Assembly: GCA_015345905.1 (NCBI GenBank)
Contig: JADDTR010000003.1
Coordinates: 310,001 to 374,000 of the forward strand
Reading direction: 5' to 3'
Source of the DNA: Aotearoamyces nothofagi
Taxonomy: Eukaryota; Ascomycota; Leotiomycetes; Leotiales; Tympanidaceae
Length of the DNA: 64,000 bases
Shown: in pieces, positions 57,320-64,000 of the stretch
Layout: every line of letters starts with the position of its first letter
How positions within the stretch are numbered: position 1 is the stretch's first letter
Position numbers and translations under genes: made by a program
The notes under the pieces: model-generated
Seen by the model: only the letters and a program-made list of their open reading frames with translations
The model's database searches: none
Told to the model about the DNA's origin: nothing

Positions 57320-60300
57320 TTGTTGCAGACCATGTCTAACAAACCTTCCCTAACCCCTTGATCCCGTTCAAACGTGCTCTTAAACTAGTAATTTCCTTTT
57401 AGCTCAACGAACATTCAAAGTAACTATATATTCTAACAACTGTGGCAAGTTTTCTGACATTATAATATGGGATTATATCTCGGTATCTTTGAGCAGCTTA
57501 GCAACTGGTAGGCACAAGTAATGGGTTATATCACGGTCTTGGGCGATAACTAAGTCAGAACTGCTCGTTTCAATTTAACAGGGACTTTCTCTTCGTTTTA
57601 TAGATTATGGGCATAAACAGACGATGCATTTCACGATAAGCTTCTCCAGCTTTGCTGTTCCTAGGGTTTCTAGCCAACTATCTCTCATTAGATCTCATTG
57701 GCAAAATCGCGTCTTGTGTCGCGGCTGAAGGGCCAGCTTGGCATGATATGAGTATATAAATATAGAAATAGGCAGAGAACTCGATGTGTATGAATATCCG
57801 TGGTTTGGAGAGCAATAGAAGATAGAATAATACCCACAGGCTTTGCCTCGCCGTGCCTGGTTGGTGTACTTAGGTACCTAATAGGCGAACTATCCTCAAA
57901 CACTAGTGTGTTTACATTTGTTTCATGCAGTACCTAGACGCGTTATGGTTATCTGAGATACCGAACGATTGATGAAACCAAATACAATGTAGAGCGATAT
58001 ATTTCTATATACTAAAATCATTCATTTTCTCATGACACTTTCTATTGCGGTCTCTGATATTTTGATTGTTTCTGAAGCGTTTGAAATTATAATATTTTTA
58101 TAGGATAATAATAACTACTTAATGATATTATATATGTATATATTAAAAGAAAATAATCACTCATAATAAATCATTATCAGAATAGTTCGAATAGATATAT
58201 ATTAATAAACCCCAACTATCTAAGAATATCAAAATTACCTTGCATTCATAGCCGTACTCAACCTAAGGCATACTCATGTTGATCAAAAATACCTCTGTAG
58301 CAATTATGCACAAAGTAGTAGGCTGCGGTGTTTTGTAAATGCTTGCTTAGAAGCCTGAGAAGTAAACTACGAAGTTTGAGAATAAGGTGGTGTCTACACT
58401 AGTACCGAAATGCATCCACTCCGCTCCTGTACTGACCGGTACTGGCCCCCAGAATTCAGCACCTCCGCCAATTTAGTTTTAATATAAAATTGCTTCGCTT
58501 AGCAACGCATTACTGGTAAACATCATGTTGATTTGTAGCCAGCGCGTACTGAAAATGGACATTAAATCCCCATATCATATATTACACACCGTTCACTACA
58601 GAACATAGAGGGATGTTTCATCGTGATGCAAACGGGGCGTTGAAACATTGCACCGTAACTTACGGGAGAGCTGCCGCAGCTCCTCAGGATTGAACATTAG
58701 TACTCCTATGACTGGATGATAGAAGGCAAAGGATGTTGAGATGCTATGAGGACCCCGGAGATATATCACCCGTGAGCATTGGAGGCACGAGGGATTTACT
58801 CGCCGGGTTGCTAGATGTTAGTTAGTTAGTCAACTTGCATTTCAGAGGGATGTTAGACTTTAAGGTTAAACAAATTGGTACATGTTTAATATTCGACTCA
58901 CGAGCGAGATCCAATCAACTATGAACGATGAATGTGATAAGAGGCAATGTTTTGTACTAAGGGCATAGCAGCGTGAGAGATCTAATGAATAGAGTGTTAT
59001 GTACACAAAGGCTAACATCTGTTATTGATCTGGACCCAAACGAAAATCGAATCTCGCATATACTGCGGAATGTAATGAAATCTACGATTGTGTTGCATCT
59101 GAAGCGCTCTGTCAAATAACATTGCGGAATGTATGGCATTTAAGCTTGTTATCATGGACAACAAGGCCGCGGGGTAAAGGATGCTATTGTTATTGCATTA
59201 TGGAATAGCATACCTTGTTCACCGTGAAGAAATCGCACCTGGCTGCATTGCCTGAGGAAGCCGAAACAAAAAAAGAGGAGGGATGGATGGGCACGTGACA
59301 GGCCTATACTTGCGTCTGACTGTGCCAACTCTTGCATCACTCAAGGGGGCGGGAAGACGTGCTCGAACGAAACAGACGCTGGTCTCATCGACGAGTCCCC
59401 AGCCACCGCGCTGCTGCTCGTGATATCATGGAGCTGTACTAGGCCGCGCTCGGCCCGGGAGGACTGGGGTGCTGTGGTTCCTCGAGCTAGGATGCCCCCT
59501 GGTTCAGGCCTGCGAGTTACAATGCAATGCCACTATGCCGAATTTGGACATAGCGGGAAAGTAATGCCCAAGGTACTTAGCCGACTGTATGGAGCTGTGG
59601 CACGCACTGTACCTGTACTTTGTAAGGCCCATGCGCTGCTGTAGACATCAGCATATGACCTTGTCGGCCAGCTTACTTCAAACGTGCAGCGAGAGCTGTC
59701 ATTTCCACCGCTGGATAGTGGACAATGGCTTGCAAGGCTGCAATGTGTGTGTCTCCTGGCTGGAGCCTTGTCGTGCCAACTTCCCCAATGGGCCGGTCGC
59801 TAGACGCGCCCGAGTCGCGAAAGGTCGCATGCGGAATGCTGATGCCCATGCGTGCTGGGTTAGCGTGAAGCCGAAAACAGAATTTTGCAACGGAAGTCGT
59901 ATCGAGCACTGTCAGGCACGTGCCTAGCTAAACCTTGTTCCAACTAGCAGCTGGCGCCCTCCCACCTCCGATCACACACGGACGCGATTCAACCCCACCA
60001 GATCACCAACGTCGACAACGAAAACATCAACACGCGCAAAAATGGACGCCAGTGATTGCAGTGATGTATTGCATCCGTGGTCTGGGCAGTCTGGGCAGTC
60101 TGGACGGAGACTGAGGTCGTGGGGCGGTGATGGATGCTGATATAAGCGTCGCTCCAAAGGGACCTCGGACATCAACTCTCAGAGGAACCATGCAGCAACG
60201 TCGGGCAGAGAAGTTCCTCTCATAACCCCACCCTACTGCCAGCTTTCATCGAGACTTGAGCGACTTGATTCCATCTTGCCTCTGTCGCCGCACTTGCTCT

Positions 60301-60863
60301 TGTTCGCGATACTGTCTAAGCGAGGAATGGGCCTCTAGCTCAAAGCATTCAGGTCGTGACATTGCGTGGCTTCCCAGCTGGCATCTCTGTCTCTCTGCAT
60401 ATCAACAAATCGACGGCGTGCTTGCCAAGCGAGATGAGTTCTATACTTGGGTACTTTCCTACGCTGGTGAGGATCCAAATTCGGGCGTAGCGTCTCATAT
60501 TCCCGCAATCTGATGATGAATGCGGACGGGTAGCTTAGACCACGACTACACCCACTGCGGGTTGATTAGACAACCCGCGTCTTTTAGGTTATGCTCCACA
60601 AACTACTACCGGTATGTTCATTCTTGCCATTATACGAGAAATTACAGTCTCATTTGGACTGTTTGCAGATGGGATTCTCTAAGCTTGGCGTGACCATCGC
60701 TGCTTATGGAAGATATAAGAGTGGGTTCGGACCGCCCCATCTTTTGCTCTTCATCGCCTTCAATAATCAATCGTCGCCCATACTTTCGTTTTCAAGTTCT
60801 CAGAACATTTCTCTTGTCAAGATATTCTTGAAGTCACTCGTTTAACACAAATCTCCCGCCGAT
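57320..60863. other. 3.5-kb intergenic region
   Basis: No gene is recognised. An AT-rich block of about 250 bases (57.99-58.25 kb) carries many TATA runs. From 59.3 to 60.2 kb there are short open frames without recognisable content. The right end (60.6-60.86 kb) is the promoter of a secreted protein gene. Confidence 0.5.
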
Positions 60864-61564
60864 ATGCGTACCTCAACTTTCATCGTCGCCCTTGTGGCCT
60901 CCATCTCTTGCGTCTCAGCACAATCGGCTGTTGCTAGCGCAGACACGAACGTCGTTGTCGGCGATAACAATACTGGAAATGTCGACGTAGACAATACCGC
61001 TATCGCCATCGTGGGAGGAGCAGCAGTGGCTGGTGGTTCAGCTGCAGTCGCTGCTGTTTCCCCAACTGCCACTGCTGCTGCAGTTATTGGCAACGTGACG
61101 ATCCCAGCAGGCTGCTATGCAACAGGCACCGGAGGAACGAGTACCATCACCGCTGTCACCACCTCCACATATTGCCCAATATGCGACGAGGCAAAAGCAT
61201 CCGGCCTCGCCTATACCACTGTTTACGAGACAGTTCTCGCCGCTGTCTGCTCAACTGGTCTTGTAAGTAGCCTCAATGGCCCATCACATAGAGAGAATGC
61301 TAACAGTCCCCCTAGACAAGCTCTACATACACTATCACCGCTGTTGCCACTGGCACTACACCAGCCGTAGCCGCTTTAACTACCACCGCCGTCGTCTGCA
61401 CAGCCTGTGCTGCATCATCTCAAACCGTTGTTGTCACTGTCCCAGCTGGTACTGCTACTGCATCCTCCACCACTGCCGTCTACACCGGTGCTGCATCATC
61501 CTTCAAGGTTGGCGGAGCCGCTGGGGCTATCGGCTCCATTTTCGCTGCCATGCTTCTTCTATAG
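60864..61564 (+). CDS. Small secreted GPI-type protein
   Basis: Exons 60864-61262 and 61316-61564 (donor GTAAGT, acceptor CCTAG) give 215 residues. A signal peptide MRTSTFIVALVASISCVSA is followed by an alanine-, threonine- and valine-rich body with few large residues. Cysteines are sparse: GCYATGTGG, YCPICDEA, AAVCSTG and VVCTACAAS. A threonine/serine stretch suited to O-mannosylation leads to a hydrophobic C terminus (GAAGAIGSIFAAMLLL), typical of GPI attachment. This suggests a cell-wall or plasma-membrane-surface protein. I do not recognise a domain. Short length and threonine richness resemble fungal wall mannoproteins. Confidence 0.85.
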
Positions 61565-63577
61565 ATGGCTCGATCGGCACGTTTCATTCTCGGGTATACA
61601 TAAATAGCATAGGTGATGACATGACGTTCGGTTAATGAGTTGTTCGAGTCACCCTGTATTATTGGCGTTTTTATAATCTGGTTATGGTTCAATTCTAGTT
61701 GTATATACATAACTATCTGGTGTTATCGCCATTAATTGAAAAAATAACATATCATTCACATGACTTGGGACTTTCGATGTTATTACGACCGCCTCCTGTT
61801 TTAGCTTAATAATGAGCTCTTCCTACAAGGGGTGACTATGCTGAAAGGACCGAAGCGCCTGCATTTTTATTTTTGTTAAATCGGGCTTGCCTGCACTTCG
61901 TCACCCAGATCGCATCGGCCAATACTTCTGATATCTCCTCAACTTACTATTAAAGCCATTTTTTTAATGTACAAAAAAGCAAGATTGACTTCAATGCTAA
62001 TATTGTGATTATCTATCAGCGCTATTCTACAGTCACCCCAAGCTCAGTAGTCACGTGTCCACCACCGATTCTATCAGGTATTTCATCATGTAACAAAGCA
62101 TGTAACAAAGCATGTAGAAAGTCCAAGCTCCCCTCCTAAAATCACTTTAAAGTCACATGCGATTTAATAAAAACGCCCCCCTGGATCTGATAGACATGCG
62201 GGTTATACAGCAGAAGGTACTCTAGGTTTCCAATATATCCAATATATCGCTATCTCATGTTACTCAAATGACGGTACTCTTGGGCGCCTTTCATAGTGAA
62301 CCTGAGAGAATGTGTCTTGTTATCTATATCACAAAGAGGAATAACTAGACTGAGTCTGGAGAGTAGCTTATGCTTCGGAAAGACGATGTGGCTATGTTGT
62401 CTGACGCAGGGAGGTTGGTTACCTTTGCGTCTACTAAGGTGCTGAAGTGAGATTTTTGTATGGTGACGCCTAGTCGCTAGTACAGTAGAAGCTTAGATAA
62501 ATTCAGACATATTGTAGGTAAGGAAATTTCAAGGTCTTCCAGCTTATTTGAGGTTAGCTAAATTACAAGTTCTTAAAAGCTCCTGTGTAAGCATCATAAA
62601 TGAAAGCTCCTTCCGTAAGGGTCGCTTAGGTATCTGAATCAGGCAAATCAGGCAGAGTGGTGCCAGCGCACGTAGTTCTCAGCTCAGCACGTGCGGATAG
62701 GTACATCTCGCCAGTTGTGCCACTGGTGCAGTCCACCAGTCCAAAGGCGAAGCGAAGTTCCACGATCGATAAGACAAGCCGTTGAACCTATGCTTCCGTA
62801 CCTACCCTTCTAACAACGAGTTCTCGATATAGAACGTGCAAAGAACACTGTCGCATATCCTTGGTACGCTTACGCGCAACAGGACTTCTCTGCCTTGTCC
62901 AAGGCGTTCTGTGCGGCGAAGAAAGTAAGCGCATTTCCCCACATTCGACAATCGCGCCGTGAATAGCATCAGTTGCAAAATGGCAAGCGCTGAGCTGCTG
63001 ATGCCCATGGCCTCGTTCGTAGAGAACATTACTGACTGCCGATAGCTCAAGGACTTGTGCTGAGAGCGAAGCCTCCTTTGATCGTCGTGGGGCCCCCAAA
63101 AGACCTCCGAGACTGTTGCGACCGCGGACTTCGAACATACCATCCCTCACCTGCAACGCGCAGATAAATATACGAAATACCTCTTCTAAAACACGAAACA
63201 AATTCTCAGAAGAGTCTATATAACAAGGCATTGTTATTAACGGACGACTAGAACTAACTCACGGCTGTGGTCTCTCAACTTGATCTACAGTTCGGACTCG
63301 ACTAGAGACTGAAGCGCTTTGGGTCGGCAACTAGCAACTCACGAGTCGCAGACATTATTTGCGATATTATAAAATTCATATTTGGTAGGCACAGAAGTTT
63401 ATGAGCGAACAGGCTCGACCTGATTGCTGTTACAGTGTCACTCTGGTTGGCTTTCAGCCCTGTTTACACAGCCTCACACCTTGAGGCTTAGCCATAGTTC
63501 CTGAAAGAGGCTGAGGTTGGCCCTCGCCCATTGTGCAGCCTGGTCAACATCCAAGAACAGCAACAGAGCCCCGCAAT
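61565..63577. other. 2-kb intergenic region
   Basis: AT-rich on the left; a 12-bp repeat CATGTAACAAAG occurs at about 62088-62121. A 147-codon open frame on the minus strand (63231 to 62788) stands alone, without an overlapping frame on the other strand, and is unrecognised; I leave it uncalled as weak. The right side is the upstream region of the Crz1-like gene. Confidence 0.45.
62088..62121. repeat. 12-bp tandem repeat (CATGTAACAAAG), about 2.7 copies
   Basis: Two perfect copies followed by a partial CATGTAGAAAG copy in non-coding DNA. Confidence 0.75.
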
Positions 63578-64000
63578 ATGGATAACAATCGTGGACGCTC
63601 TCCGTCTGAAGGACATAACCAGATCCATTTAAATCACAGCCAATCGCCCCCTCCTCAGCAGTATTCAGAAAACGGCAATTCAATTGACCTAGGCTTGGGA
63701 ATCGAATCTGCCCTGGCAGGCAGCAACAGCCACCACCAACAGTACTCCAATGGCAACTATTCTTTGAACCAAGATCTCCCTCAATACAATAACAACAACG
63801 TGTTTCTAGCCTCACAGCAGAGCCAGCAATATCGCCAGCCAAATTTGAGCGACCCATCGTTTGCGCAAAATCAGGATTTCAACAACATACAGACCGATTA
63901 TAACCAGCAGTTCAAGCAGGAGGAATCTATGAGCCCCTTTGGACAACAGCATACGAGCTTCTCACAAGACCTTCTCAATGCCAACAGCTTTAACGAGGGC
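63578..64000 (+). CDS. N-terminal part of a Crz1/CrzA-like calcineurin-responsive regulator (runs off window)
   Basis: The open frame from ATG 63578 continues past the right edge for 141 codons without a stop. It begins MDNNRGRSPSEGHNQIHL and contains SIDLGLGIESALAG, long Q/N-rich stretches (NNNNVFLASQQSQQYRQP) and FGQQHTSFSQDLLN. A start of the MDxxRGRSPS type followed by a Q/N-rich region with an IDLGL segment is what I recall for ascomycete Crz1/CrzA, the C2H2 factor activated by calcineurin dephosphorylation during calcium stress. The zinc fingers that would prove it lie outside the window, so the identity is an inference from the N terminus. Confidence 0.6.
   Translation, partial: MDNNRGRSPSEGHNQIHLNHSQSPPPQQYSENGNSIDLGLGIESALAGSNSHHQQYSNGNYSLNQDLPQYNNNNVFLASQQSQQYRQPNLSDPSFAQNQDFNNIQTDYNQQFKQEESMSPFGQQHTSFSQDLLNANSFNEG

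Noticed and set aside
62788-63231. 147-codon minus-strand open frame
   Set aside because: No recognised family, signal peptide or splice context. It could be real, but nothing supports it.

Overview
The window is nuclear DNA of a filamentous ascomycete (Pezizomycotina). Evidence: short 45-60 bp introns with GTANGT donors and CTNAC branch points, a complete CYP51, Moco sulfurase, a fungal kinesin-7, a DUF3176-type gene, a dispersed 5S rRNA gene, and transition-only decay typical of repeat-induced point mutation (RIP). A Leotiomycetes/Helotiales origin is my guess from the general look of the proteins; I cannot test it here. No prokaryotic or viral genes were seen.

Layout. 1-2.5 kb is gene-poor. 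2.5-16 kb is an ordinary gene-dense segment: SAM/PH polarity protein, SOD-like mitoribosomal protein mS42-type (minus), molybdenum cofactor sulfurase, a decayed zinc alcohol dehydrogenase, CYP51 sterol 14-alpha-demethylase, and a membrane-anchored histidine acid phosphatase. 16.2-32 kb is a GC-rich, microsatellite-saturated stretch with three genes, all on minus: a SWIM zinc-finger protein, a GT23/O-FucT-like glycosyltransferase, and a kinesin-7 motor. It also holds a C-poor minisatellite of about 550 bp at 24.7-25.3 kb.

32.5-43 kb is an accessory, RIP-scarred compartment. It has a multicopy fungal ORF with in-frame stops, an IS630/Tc1-type transposase with one stop, an intact PD-(D/E)XK (Uma2-like) gene, a broken unknown gene, a RIP-eroded Tc1/mariner element with 68-bp inverted repeats and TA duplication, and a stop-riddled DUF3176 gene. 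43.7-49 kb returns to core genes: DGAT2 and a three-finger C2H2 regulator.

52-54.4 kb carries a secreted type-B carboxylesterase gene whose 480-bp intron contains an antisense 5S rRNA gene and whose last intron has a damaged donor. 55-57.3 kb has a divergent pair, STK19-like and a phosphoglycerate-mutase-family phosphatase. 60.9-61.6 kb encodes a small GPI-type secreted protein. The right edge begins a Q/N-rich protein resembling the calcineurin-responsive factor Crz1.

There is no operon-like pathway. The genes are independent housekeeping units (sterol synthesis, Moco enzymes, triacylglycerol synthesis, transport, repair) separated by repeat-rich spacers.
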